Assembly: GCA_044222685.1 (NCBI GenBank)
Contig: JBGAMU010000061.1
Span: forward strand, 1-24,304
Length of the DNA stretch: 24,304 nt
Source: JAEUPI01 sp044222685
GTDB lineage: Bacteria; Pseudomonadota; Gammaproteobacteria; Burkholderiales; Burkholderiaceae_C
Direction of reading: 5' to 3'
The notes under the pieces were generated by a model. That model did no database searches and had not been told where the DNA came from. It was given only the letters and a program-made list of their open reading frames with translations. Shown here one piece after another: positions 8,734 through 15,456 of this stretch; position 1 is the stretch's first letter, and every line of letters begins with the position of its first letter. A program made the position numbers and the translations under genes.

Positions 8734-9615
8734 TCACTCGAAACGGTTCTCGATCGCGCCGAGGCCGTCGATCTGAATGCGCACCGCGTCGCCGGCATCC
8801 AGCCAGCGCGGCGGCTTGAAACCCATGCCCACGCCGGCCGGCGTGCCGGTGGCGATGATGTCGCCGGTATGCAGCGTGATGCCGCGCGAGCAGGTCTCGA
8901 TCAACGTGGGGATGTCGAAGATCATGTCCTTGGTCTGCCCGTCCTGGCGCAGCTCGGCCTCGCCGCCGGCCGGCGTGACCCAGCAGCGCACGCGGGTGTC
9001 GCGGCCGTCGACCTCGTCGGCGGTGGTGATCCACGGCCCCATCGGACAGAAGGTGTCGAAGCTCTTGCCGAGGTCCCACTGCTGGTGGCGCACCTGCACG
9101 TCGCGCGCCGTCACGTCATTGAGCACGCAATAGCCGAACACATGGTCCATCGCGCGAGATCGAGCGATGTCGCGGCCGCCGCGGCCGATCACCACCGCGA
9201 GCTCGGCCTCGTAGTCGATCTGGCTCGATACCGCGGCGCCGGGCAGGCGCACGCGGTCGTGCGGGCCGACCACGCACTCGGGCAACTTGGTGAACACGAT
9301 CGGCCAGGTGTGCTCCTTGGGCAGGCTGTCGCGGAACACCGTGGTCGCCAGTTCGCTGGCATGCGCGTGGTAGTTGCGGCCGACGCAGAACAGGCTGCGC
9401 GGCGGCCGCGGCATCGGCGCCGCGAGCTCGATCGCCTGCACGCTCAAGCGGGTGCCGGTCGCCGCCGGCAGCGCCTGGCCGTTCACCAGCAGCCGGATCA
9501 GCGGCAGCACGCCTTCACCGGCATCGGCCCTGCCGAGCGGCGTGGCCTCGCGCCCGTCGGCCGAGATGATGCCGATGTGATGATGTCCGCCCCAGCGCCA
9601 GCTGGCCAATCGCAT
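8734..9615 (-). CDS. Fumarylacetoacetate hydrolase (FAH)-family protein, first gene of the TetR-linked operon
   Basis: FAH-fold enzyme of 293 residues; the family hydrolyses or decarboxylates acylpyruvates and related diketo acids with Mg2+ or Mn2+. The N-terminal region is about 70 residues. The catalytic domain starts at SLFCVGRNYHAHASEL (74-89), with metal ligands E136 and E138 in IDYEAELAVVIG and D167 in LNDVTARD. GTPAGVGMGF (257-266) closes the active site as in the family. The ATG at 9615 is preceded by ATGGAGACAG, a reasonable ribosome binding site. It is the promoter-proximal gene, facing tetR, and shares the operon with a PcaD-like hydrolase, as seen in aromatic or heterocyclic ring degradation. 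Isomerase or decarboxylase activity is equally possible. Confidence 0.9.
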   Translation of the reverse strand: MRLASWRWGGHHHIGIISADGREATPLGRADAGEGVLPLIRLLVNGQALPAATGTRLSVQAIELAAPMPRPPRSLFCVGRNYHAHASELATTVFRDSLPKEHTWPIVFTKLPECVVGPHDRVRLPGAAVSSQIDYEAELAVVIGRGGRDIARSRAMDHVFGYCVLNDVTARDVQVRHQQWDLGKSFDTFCPMGPWITTADEVDGRDTRVRCWVTPAGGEAELRQDGQTKDMIFDIPTLIETCSRGITLHTGDIIATGTPAGVGMGFKPPRWLDAGDAVRIQIDGLGAIENRFE

Positions 9616-9691
9616 GTCGGGCTGTCTCCATCGCGTCTCGCGAGTCCTGCCGGGTCACGGGCGGCACGCGATGTAGGTGGCTTGCAGTGAT

Positions 9692-9711
9692 TTTGAGACT
9701 TGCGTCTCAAA
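9692..9711. promoter_or_regulatory. Perfect palindrome, candidate TetR operator
   Basis: TTTGAGAC (9692-9699), spacer TTGC, GTCTCAAA (9704-9711): an 8-bp perfect inverted repeat in an otherwise unstructured gap between divergent genes. It lies 77 bases from the FAH start and 81 from the tetR start, well placed to control both promoters. Symmetry, size and location fit a TetR-family operator. Another GCGTCTC half-site occurs at 9633-9639 inside TCGCGTCTCGCGA. No convincing -35/-10 pair could be fixed on either strand. Confidence 0.72.
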
Positions 9712-9791
9712 TCAAGATCGGCGCATCATACGGTTCGCTGTTGATGCGCCTCAAGTAAAACCACTCGGGCGGCGCCCCCGGACAAACCCGC

Positions 9792-10484
9792 ATGGCGACA
9801 AGACCGAAGCACCGACCCAGCCCGCCGCTGCCGCCGCCCGAACGCGGCGTGAAGGCTGCCACCTTTCGCCTGCTGCTCGACACCGCGATGGACCTGATCC
9901 GCCGCGATGGCCACGTGCCGTCGGTGGCCGAGGTGGCGGTGCGATCGAACGTGTCGCGTGCCACCGCCTACCGCTACTTCGGCAGTCGCAGCGCGTTGAC
10001 CACGGCGGTCATCGACGCCTCGCTCGGCCCGGTGCGGGCGCTGTCGTCGGAGCACCCCGACAGCCGCGTGCGCGTGCACGAGCTGTTCACCGAGACCTTC
10101 CCGCGCTTCAAGGAATTCGAAGCGCCGCTGCGCGCCGCGGCGCAGCTGGCGCTGGAGCAATGGGCGCTCGAGCGCGCCGGCCTGCTGGAGGAGGAGCCCT
10201 ACCGGCGCGGCCACCGCGTGCGCATCCTCGGCCACGCGCTGGCCCCGCTGGCGCAGCAGCTGCCCGGCCATCTGCACCGCCGGCTGCACCACGCGCTGTC
10301 GGTGGTCTACGGCATCGAGCCGTACGTGATCCTGAAGGACATCTGGGGCCTGCCCGACCGCGAGGTCGAACGCACGGCGCTGTGGATGGCCGACGCGCTG
10401 ATCGATGCGGCACTGCGCGAGAGCCGCGCCCTGTGCCAGCCGGACAAGCCGCGCCGCGCGCCGGTCAAGGCCACACGCGGCTGA
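9792..10484 (+). CDS. TetR/AcrR-family transcriptional regulator
   Basis: DNA-binding regulator of 230 residues. A Pro-rich N-terminal tail (1-20) is followed by the TetR DNA-binding domain: helix 1 around AATFRLLLDTAMDLIRRDG and the helix-turn-helix VAEVAVRSNVSRATAYRYFG (45-64) with the family's AxYxYF signature. The remaining 165 residues form the variable ligand-binding and dimerisation domain, with a basic tail. It is transcribed away from the FAH-led catabolic operon and shares a gap containing a perfect palindrome, the usual layout for autoregulated local repressors. It probably responds to a pathway substrate or intermediate. Its start lacks a strong ribosome binding site. It converges on the Crp/Fnr gene with only 13 bases between them. 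Confidence 0.9.
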   Translation: MATRPKHRPSPPLPPPERGVKAATFRLLLDTAMDLIRRDGHVPSVAEVAVRSNVSRATAYRYFGSRSALTTAVIDASLGPVRALSSEHPDSRVRVHELFTETFPRFKEFEAPLRAAAQLALEQWALERAGLLEEEPYRRGHRVRILGHALAPLAQQLPGHLHRRLHHALSVVYGIEPYVILKDIWGLPDREVERTALWMADALIDAALRESRALCQPDKPRRAPVKATRG

Positions 10485-10497
10485 AGCGGTGCGCGCG

Positions 10498-11196
10498 TCA
10501 ATGCATCGGATGTGCGGCGAGCGCCTTGGCGTCGAGGATGCGGATGTCGCGCTTGTCGATCTCGATCAGCCCGGCATCCTCCAGGTCGTGCAGCACGCGC
10601 GAGAAGTACTCCGGCGTCAGTGACAGGCGCGAGGCGATCGTCGCCTTGCTGACCGGCAGCGACACGGTGAACACCTCGCCGCTGGCGCAGTCCTCCACCG
10701 CCTGGTCGCGCAGCAGGTAGCCGATCACCCGCTGCGCGCCGCTGTGCAGCGCATAGGCCTGCACATCGTGCACCAGGCCGTGCAGCCGGCGCGAGATGCC
10801 GGCCAGCATGCGCAGCGCGAACCTGGAGTCGTGGTCGATCTCGGTCAGCACCGCGTGTTTCTTCACCGTCAGCAGCAGCGTGTCGGTGAGCGCCTGCGCA
10901 TTGACGATGTACGGGCGGCCGGTGAACATCAGCGCCTCGGCAAAGCTCTGCCCGGGGCCGACCAGCTCGATCACCTTCTCCTGCCCGGCGGGCGACAGGC
11001 CGAACAGCTTGACCTGCCCGATCACGGTGACGTGGAACTCCTCGCACGGCTCGCCGACACGAAACACCATGTCTCCGCGCGCGAGTCGCCGCAGCACGCA
11101 GCCCTCGGCCATGCGCTTCAGCTCGGTCGGCTCGAGGTCGCTGAACAGCGGCAGCACCGACAGGTAGCGCGGCAGATCGAACTTCTCGAGATCCAT
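10498..11196 (-). CDS. Crp/Fnr-family transcriptional regulator (Dnr-like)
   Basis: Regulator of 232 residues. The N-terminal cyclic-nucleotide-binding-fold domain spans about 15-125 (GDMVFRVGEPCEEFHVTVIG), then a long dimerisation helix (about 125-155) and a C-terminal winged helix. The recognition helix TPEYFSRVL contains E196, S199 and R200, the E-xx-SR pattern that lets FNR read TTGAT half-sites. The N-terminal four-cysteine FeS cluster of FNR is absent and the cAMP-binding residues of CRP are not obvious, so it is closer to Dnr/NnrR-type sensors. No denitrification genes are in view. A TTGAC-N4-GTCAT box lies 64 bases upstream, suggesting autoregulation. It may be a global rather than local regulator. 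Confidence 0.88.
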   Translation of the reverse strand: MDLEKFDLPRYLSVLPLFSDLEPTELKRMAEGCVLRRLARGDMVFRVGEPCEEFHVTVIGQVKLFGLSPAGQEKVIELVGPGQSFAEALMFTGRPYIVNAQALTDTLLLTVKKHAVLTEIDHDSRFALRMLAGISRRLHGLVHDVQAYALHSGAQRVIGYLLRDQAVEDCASGEVFTVSLPVSKATIASRLSLTPEYFSRVLHDLEDAGLIEIDKRDIRILDAKALAAHPMH

Positions 11197-11259
11197 CAGC
11201 GGACACCGTCCCCAAGGTCGACTTCGGCGCCATTCTTGGTCCGGCGCGTCGCCCGCGAA

Positions 11260-11273
11260 ATGACTTGCGTCAA
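11260..11273 (-). promoter_or_regulatory. FNR/Dnr-type binding box upstream of the Crp/Fnr gene
   Basis: On the minus strand the sequence reads TTGAC-GCAA-GTCAT, close to the FNR-family consensus TTGAT-N4-ATCAA with C/G exchanges that keep the dyad. It ends 64 bases before the regulator's ATG. The regulator's E-xx-SR recognition helix fits such a site. Autoregulation is inferred; a single 14-base match can arise by chance. Confidence 0.5.
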
Positions 11274-11301
11274 GTGGTGTTGCCGGCCGGCGTGCCGCGC
11301 A

Positions 11302-12771
11302 TCATGCCCGCGGCGCCGCCAGCGCCACCAGCGCGGCCACCACGCCGTGCCCGCGCAGACGCTGCAGATGCCCGGCCACCTCGGCCGCCAGCCGCGCATG
11401 GCCGGCGAGCGGGCCGAACACCGCCGGCAGGTCGATCAGCGCGGCCGCATCGGCGAGCGCATCGGTCCCGCCGAGCGCAGCCTGCAGCGGGCCGGCCAGC
11501 GGGTCGTCGATGGCGTAGGCGGTGCCGGCTTCGTCGACGCCGCGCAGGTAGTGGATCCACGCCGCCACGCCGAACGCCAGCCGGTCGATCGGCGCGCCGG
11601 CGGCCAGCCGCTGCGCGAGTGGCGCGACCCAGCGTTGCGGGATCTTCTGCGAGCCGTCCATCGCGATCTGCTGGCAGCGATGCGCGAGCGCCGGGTTGCG
11701 CCAGCGTTGCAGCAGCGCCGCGCGATAGGCGTCGCGGTCCCACCCGGCCAGCTGCGGCAGCGTGGGCTCCATCTCGTCGCGCCACAGCGCCTCGACATGC
11801 GCCGCCAGCACGGGCTGGTCGATCGCCGCGTCCACCGTCGGCCAGCCGGCCATCGCGCCGCAGTAGGCGATCTGCGAATGCGCGCCGTTGACGAGGCGCA
11901 GCTTCACCTGCTCCCACGGTGCCGCGTCGTCGGCGTAGCGCACCGGCGCCTGCCAGTCGGGCCGGCCGGCGACGAAGCGGTCCTCGACCACCCAGTCGAA
12001 GAAAGGTTCGGCCACCACCGGCCAGGCGTCGTGCAGGCCGAGGCGGCGCGCAACCGCGGCCACGTCGGCTGCGGTCGTGCGCGGCACGATGCGATCGACC
12101 ATCGAGTTGGGAAAGCTGCACTGCGCGTCGATCCACGCGTCGAGCGCGGCACGCTCGCGTGCTGCCCGTTCGGATATGCGCTGCTGCAGGTGGCGCCCGT
12201 TGCCGGGCAGGTTGTCGAGCGACAGCAGCGTGACGCCGCCGCGGCCCTGCGCACGCCGCGCCGCGAGTGCGCGCACGATCAGATCGACCGCGCTGCCGTC
12301 GCCGATGGACGCGTAGCCCTTCTCGGTGATGGTGAGGCTGACGATGCGCGTGGCGGCAGCGGCCAGGCGCTCCACGACCACGGCCTGGTCGCGCGGCGCG
12401 ACGAGCAGCTCGTGCACGCAGCCGACCACCTGCAGGCGCTCGCGCGGCGCACCGTCGGCGCCGGCATCCCGTTCGGCCAGCGTGTACAGGCCGGCCTGCG
12501 GCGCCAGGGCCTCCCAGGTGTCGGGCTGGCGCATCGAGACACCGGTGATGCCCCAGCGCAGGTCCTGCGTGCGGGTGATGGCCTGCTCGGTGGCCAGCGC
12601 CAGATGGGCGCGCGCGAAGGCGCCGAGGCCGAGGTGCACGATGCCGGTCTGCAGCCCCTCGCGCCGGTAGCGAGGCCGCTCGACGGTGCGGTCCGGCCAC
12701 GCGGCCAGCGTGTCGGGCCCGAGCCGCGGCAGGCTGTCGTTCATGGCCGCCTGGACGGGATCGGCGCTCAT
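11302..12771 (-). CDS. Mannitol dehydrogenase / fructuronate reductase-family oxidoreductase
   Basis: NAD(P)-dependent polyol or aldonate dehydrogenase of the long-chain mannitol dehydrogenase family, 489 residues (UxuB, UxaB and MtlD relatives are of similar size). The dinucleotide-binding segment is GIVHLGLGAFARAH (43-56). The catalytic pattern KLRLVNGAH gives K290, N295 and H298, the Lys-Asn-His set of the family. The frame is open upstream to 13074, but the ATG at 12771 starts the conserved region; a second ATG at 12744 (MNDSLPRL) is possible. The start overlaps the methyltransferase-fold gene stop as ATGA, so the two are translationally coupled. Candidate reactions are mannonate/fructuronate, altronate/tagaturonate or mannitol/fructose interconversion. 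The altronate-type dehydratase further along favours a uronate role, but it sits in another operon. Confidence 0.87.
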   Translation of the reverse strand: MSADPVQAAMNDSLPRLGPDTLAAWPDRTVERPRYRREGLQTGIVHLGLGAFARAHLALATEQAITRTQDLRWGITGVSMRQPDTWEALAPQAGLYTLAERDAGADGAPRERLQVVGCVHELLVAPRDQAVVVERLAAAATRIVSLTITEKGYASIGDGSAVDLIVRALAARRAQGRGGVTLLSLDNLPGNGRHLQQRISERAARERAALDAWIDAQCSFPNSMVDRIVPRTTAADVAAVARRLGLHDAWPVVAEPFFDWVVEDRFVAGRPDWQAPVRYADDAAPWEQVKLRLVNGAHSQIAYCGAMAGWPTVDAAIDQPVLAAHVEALWRDEMEPTLPQLAGWDRDAYRAALLQRWRNPALAHRCQQIAMDGSQKIPQRWVAPLAQRLAAGAPIDRLAFGVAAWIHYLRGVDEAGTAYAIDDPLAGPLQAALGGTDALADAAALIDLPAVFGPLAGHARLAAEVAGHLQRLRGHGVVAALVALAAPRA

Positions 12772-13652
12772 GCGCAGGCACCATCGCGCGCGGGCGTCAG
12801 GCTGGCGCCCGCATGCAGCGCCGCGTAGACGCCCTGCGCCGCCACGACACGCAGGCGCCCGGCGTCCCACTGCAGCTGCAATCGGTCGCCGGCGGCCGGC
12901 TCGACGTGCAGCACGCGTCCGTCCAGGCGACCGACGAGCGCGTGCCCGCCGGCCGCGGGCGTGGTGCCAGCGCGCAGCCAGACGCCGCGCACCGACTGGT
13001 AGGTTTGCGCCAGGTTCAGCCGCGAGCCGTTGCCCGCGCACCAGATCCCCTCGACGCGCGCCGGCACGGTCCACAGGTGGACACGGCTCTTCTTCTCGAG
13101 GCCGACGGGTTTGTCCGGCACGTCCAGCGTCAGCGTGCGGTCGGGCGGCCAGTCGCCCATGTCCCAGTCGTGCGAGACCACCCGCGTGCCGGGCGCCAGC
13201 CGCAGCAGCGCCGGGCGCAGCTGCAGGTTCACCTCGGGCAGCAGGTACATCGTGATCACGCTGGCCTGCGTAAGGTCGGTCTTGAACAGGTCCTGCTCGC
13301 GGAACTCGGCACGCTCGGCCACGCCGGCCCGGCGCGCGAAGTCGCGGCTGCGTTGCACCAGCTCGGGCACCAGCTCGACGCCGAGGCCGCGCGCACCGAA
13401 GCGACGCGCCGCCGTGATGACGATGCGGCCATCACCAGAGCCGAGGTCGAGCACCACGTCGGTCGGGCCGACCCGCGCCAGCTCCAACATCGCCAGCGTC
13501 ACGTGGTCCGGCGTGACGACGAAAGGGACTTCCTCCTGCGCCGCAACCGGCAGCGCGAGCGCCAGCGACGCCGCCGCGCCGGCGCTGAGCAGGCGCAATA
13601 CCCATACCGCGCGGGTCGCACGGCGGACAGCGGTGGTGCAGCGCCTGAACAT
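12768..13652 (-). CDS. Exported class I SAM-methyltransferase-fold protein
   Basis: A 294-residue protein with a Rossmann methyltransferase core: motif I VVLDLGSGDGRIVI (66-79), acidic loop GVELVPEL (91-98), and DLF (121-123) before TMYLLPEVNLQLRP. LDLGSGDGRIVI resembles the FAM173/ATPSCKMT lysine methyltransferase group. The N-terminus is basic followed by VLRLLSAGAAASLALALPVAAQEE, a convincing signal peptide with cleavage near residue 38 or an anchor. SAM is not known in the periplasm, so an exported enzyme is puzzling. Residues from about 190 to the end are a beta-rich-looking domain with no family I can name. The ribosome binding site is poor; a TTG at codon 19 would still leave the hydrophobic segment. 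The stop overlaps the dehydrogenase start. Confidence 0.8.
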   Translation of the reverse strand: MFRRCTTAVRRATRAVWVLRLLSAGAAASLALALPVAAQEEVPFVVTPDHVTLAMLELARVGPTDVVLDLGSGDGRIVITAARRFGARGLGVELVPELVQRSRDFARRAGVAERAEFREQDLFKTDLTQASVITMYLLPEVNLQLRPALLRLAPGTRVVSHDWDMGDWPPDRTLTLDVPDKPVGLEKKSRVHLWTVPARVEGIWCAGNGSRLNLAQTYQSVRGVWLRAGTTPAAGGHALVGRLDGRVLHVEPAAGDRLQLQWDAGRLRVVAAQGVYAALHAGASLTPARDGACA

Positions 13653-13722
13653 GCACCATCATCGCGCAAGCCGACTCCCGCCGCCGTCGGGGGGTGGACT
13701 CAAATTCATTGGTCAACCCTGC

Positions 13723-13751
13723 TTCATCGCGGCGTCGATCGGGCGTATAAA
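13723..13751 (+). promoter_or_regulatory. Candidate sigma70-type promoter for the 84-residue ORF
   Basis: TATAAA (13746-13751) is a five-of-six match to the -10 hexamer and stands out in this GC-rich sequence. TTCATC (13723-13728), 17 bases upstream, is a weak -35. Transcription would begin near 13758, about 45 bases before the start codon at 13805. Prediction by eye only. Confidence 0.4.
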
Positions 13752-13804
13752 TGCATCTCCAAGCTGCACCGTCGTCAGGGTGCGCGTCAGCGGAGAAGGC
13801 CCGC

Positions 13805-14059
13805 ATGGCCACCATCAAGTTCACCTATCGAACCCCGGATGCAGCCGGCCGCAGGCCGGTGGATCCCGCCACGCCCGCGGCGGTGGCCGGCGCAGCGGCA
13901 GCCAATGAGGCCAGCGCGACGGGAGACGATCTCAAGCCGGTCAAGGTCGACCGCTGGTGGCGTGAGTCGTCGTACGACTTGTGGCATGGGCTCGAGGTGC
14001 GCGAGGACGCGCCCGACACGATCCCCGCCGAGTGGCTCGACGAACTCGACCTGCCCTGA
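13805..14059 (+). CDS. Small hypothetical protein (84 residues)
   Basis: I do not recognise this protein. The ATG at 13805 is preceded by GGAGAAGG at good spacing, a much better site than the in-frame ATG at 13751. The N-terminal half is Ala/Pro-rich and flexible. The C-terminal part is acidic with four tryptophans (KVDRWWRESSYDLWHG, then PDTIPAEWLDELDLP), which suggests a short folded or interaction segment. There is no signal peptide or membrane helix and only one ordered-looking block. A candidate promoter lies upstream and a GC hairpin downstream, so it appears to be its own transcription unit. It is divergent from the exported methyltransferase-fold gene. Strong initiation signals make it a credible real gene. 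Confidence 0.72.
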   Translation: MATIKFTYRTPDAAGRRPVDPATPAAVAGAAAANEASATGDDLKPVKVDRWWRESSYDLWHGLEVREDAPDTIPAEWLDELDLP

Positions 14060-14101
14060 CGACCCGCACGCGTCCGCCGCGGGGATGACCACAGCCTGAG
14101 C

Positions 14102-14125
14102 CGGTGACGGCCGGGCCGGTCACCG
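14102..14125 (+). terminator. GC-rich hairpin downstream of the 84-residue ORF
   Basis: CGGTGAC (14102-14108) pairs perfectly with GTCACCG (14119-14125) around a GC-rich 10-base loop that can pair internally. It lies 43 bases after the stop codon. No T-run follows, so it would be a weak intrinsic terminator or a Rho-dependent/3'-stabilising structure. Confidence 0.4.
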
Positions 14126-14184
14126 TGCCGTTCGGTCCCGTTCATTCGACGGTTCGTCGCGCCCCGGTTCGCCTTGGCGGCAAT

Positions 14185-14211
14185 CGGTGCGAGACTGGCG
14201 CCCTCGCACCG
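14185..14211. promoter_or_regulatory. 9-bp perfect inverted repeat upstream of the efflux genes
   Basis: CGGTGCGAG (14185-14193) and CTCGCACCG (14203-14211) are perfect inverted repeats with a 9-base spacer, 85 bases before the adaptor start codon. The position fits an operator or a leader-RNA hairpin controlling the efflux pair. No regulator gene is adjacent, so if it is an operator the protein is encoded elsewhere. The rest of the gap (14060-14295) shows no obvious ORF. Confidence 0.45.
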
Positions 14212-14295
14212 GCCGGGCCGCGGGATGGTTACCGCCGCCCCAGCCAGGCCAGCCGGTCGTGCGACTCCCCGATACCCTCCGGAGACTGATCCCCG

Positions 14296-15438
14296 ATGAT
14301 GCGCCGTGCCCTTTGCCTGATCCTGATGTTGCCGGTGCTGCTGGCGGGTTGCGGCAAGGGTGGCGGCCCCGGCGGCGCGGCGGTGGCCGGCAAAGCCGAT
14401 GCGGCCAGCGCGCCGATGCTGCTGCTGGCCCCCGAAGACCTGCGCACGGTGGCGCTGACCGACCGCGCCCAGGGCCCGGTGATCACCGGCTCGATCCAAC
14501 CCGAGCGCCGCGCCGACCTGCGCGCCGAGGTGTCGTCGGTGGTGCTCGGCGTGCTCAAGGACAACGGCGAGGCGGTGCGCCGCGGCGACCTGCTGGTCCG
14601 GCTGGACGACACCGCGATCCGCGACAGCCTGACCTCGGCCAACGAATCGGTGCGAGCACTCACACAGGCGTTCGACCAGGCCGAGCGACAGGTGCAACGG
14701 CTGAAGACGCTGCAGGCGCAGGGCATGACCTCGCTGCAGGCGCTGGAGGACGCGGAAGTCCGCCGCAACAACGCGCAGAGCGACCTGGTCGCGGCGCGTG
14801 CCCGCGTGGTGTCGGCGCGGCAGATGCTGCAACGCACCGAGGTGCGCGCCCCGTTCGACGGCGTGGTCAGCGGCCGCCTGGTGTCGGCCGGCGACACGGC
14901 GCAGATCGGCAAGGAGCTGGTCAAGGTGATCGACCCGGCCAGCATGCGGCTCGAAGGCCTGGTGTCGGCCGACCGCCTGCACGAGCTGAAGATCGGGCAG
15001 AAGGTGGCGTTCCGCATCAACGGCTACCCGCAGACCGAATTCACCGGCACCGTGCGCCGCATCGATGCGGCGGCCAATGCCACCACCCGGCAGGTGGAGG
15101 TGCTGGTGGCGTTCGCCGGCGGCGAGGTGCCGAAGGTGGCGGGCCTGTATGCCGAGGGCCGCATCGAGTCGGGCACCACGCGCGTGCTGACGGTCGCCGA
15201 GTCGTCGGTGGTGCGCGCCGGCGATGCCACGCACGTCTGGCGCCTGCAGGGCCAGAAGTTGCAGAAGGCGCTGGTGCAGCTGGGTGAGCGCGACCCGCGG
15301 CGCGGCGAGTACCCGGTGATCAGCGGCCTGGCCGAGGGCGACCGCGTGTTGCGCAATCCGTCGACCGCCCTGGTCGACGGCCAGAAGGTGGAGCTGGCCG
15401 CCGCGGTGGCCAGCGGCGCCGCGCCGGTCAAGCCCTGA
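14296..15438 (+). CDS. RND efflux periplasmic adaptor lipoprotein (HlyD/MFP family)
   Basis: Membrane-fusion protein that links an RND pump to an outer-membrane channel; 380 residues. The N-terminus MMRRALCLILMLPVLLAGC carries a lipobox LLAGC with lipidation at C19. The lipoyl half-motifs are at about 77-105 (AEVSSVVLGVLKDNGEAV) and 183-205 (VRAPFDGVVSGRLVSAGD), flanking a coiled-coil hairpin (about 112-178). Beta-barrel and membrane-proximal domains follow. The length and simple hairpin are typical of HAE1-type adaptors. A GGAGA lies upstream and a second ATG directly follows the first. The RND gene starts 18 bases after the stop, so the two form an operon. Confidence 0.92.
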   Translation: MMRRALCLILMLPVLLAGCGKGGGPGGAAVAGKADAASAPMLLLAPEDLRTVALTDRAQGPVITGSIQPERRADLRAEVSSVVLGVLKDNGEAVRRGDLLVRLDDTAIRDSLTSANESVRALTQAFDQAERQVQRLKTLQAQGMTSLQALEDAEVRRNNAQSDLVAARARVVSARQMLQRTEVRAPFDGVVSGRLVSAGDTAQIGKELVKVIDPASMRLEGLVSADRLHELKIGQKVAFRINGYPQTEFTGTVRRIDAAANATTRQVEVLVAFAGGEVPKVAGLYAEGRIESGTTRVLTVAESSVVRAGDATHVWRLQGQKLQKALVQLGERDPRRGEYPVISGLAEGDRVLRNPSTALVDGQKVELAAAVASGAAPVKP

Positions 15439-15456
15439 CGCCGCCGCAGGACCATC

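Noticed and set aside
10485..10497. Terminator between convergent tetR and Crp/Fnr genes
   Set aside because: Only 13 bases separate them and no hairpin is seen there; termination probably occurs inside the opposite gene.
10498..11196. Crp/Fnr gene as an oxygen-sensing FNR with an iron-sulphur cluster
   Set aside because: The N-terminal four-cysteine arrangement is missing; the few cysteines (33, 51, 170) are scattered.
10744..12828. A 694-residue plus-strand open frame
   Set aside because: Antisense to the Crp/Fnr and mannitol dehydrogenase-family genes; no recognisable domain.
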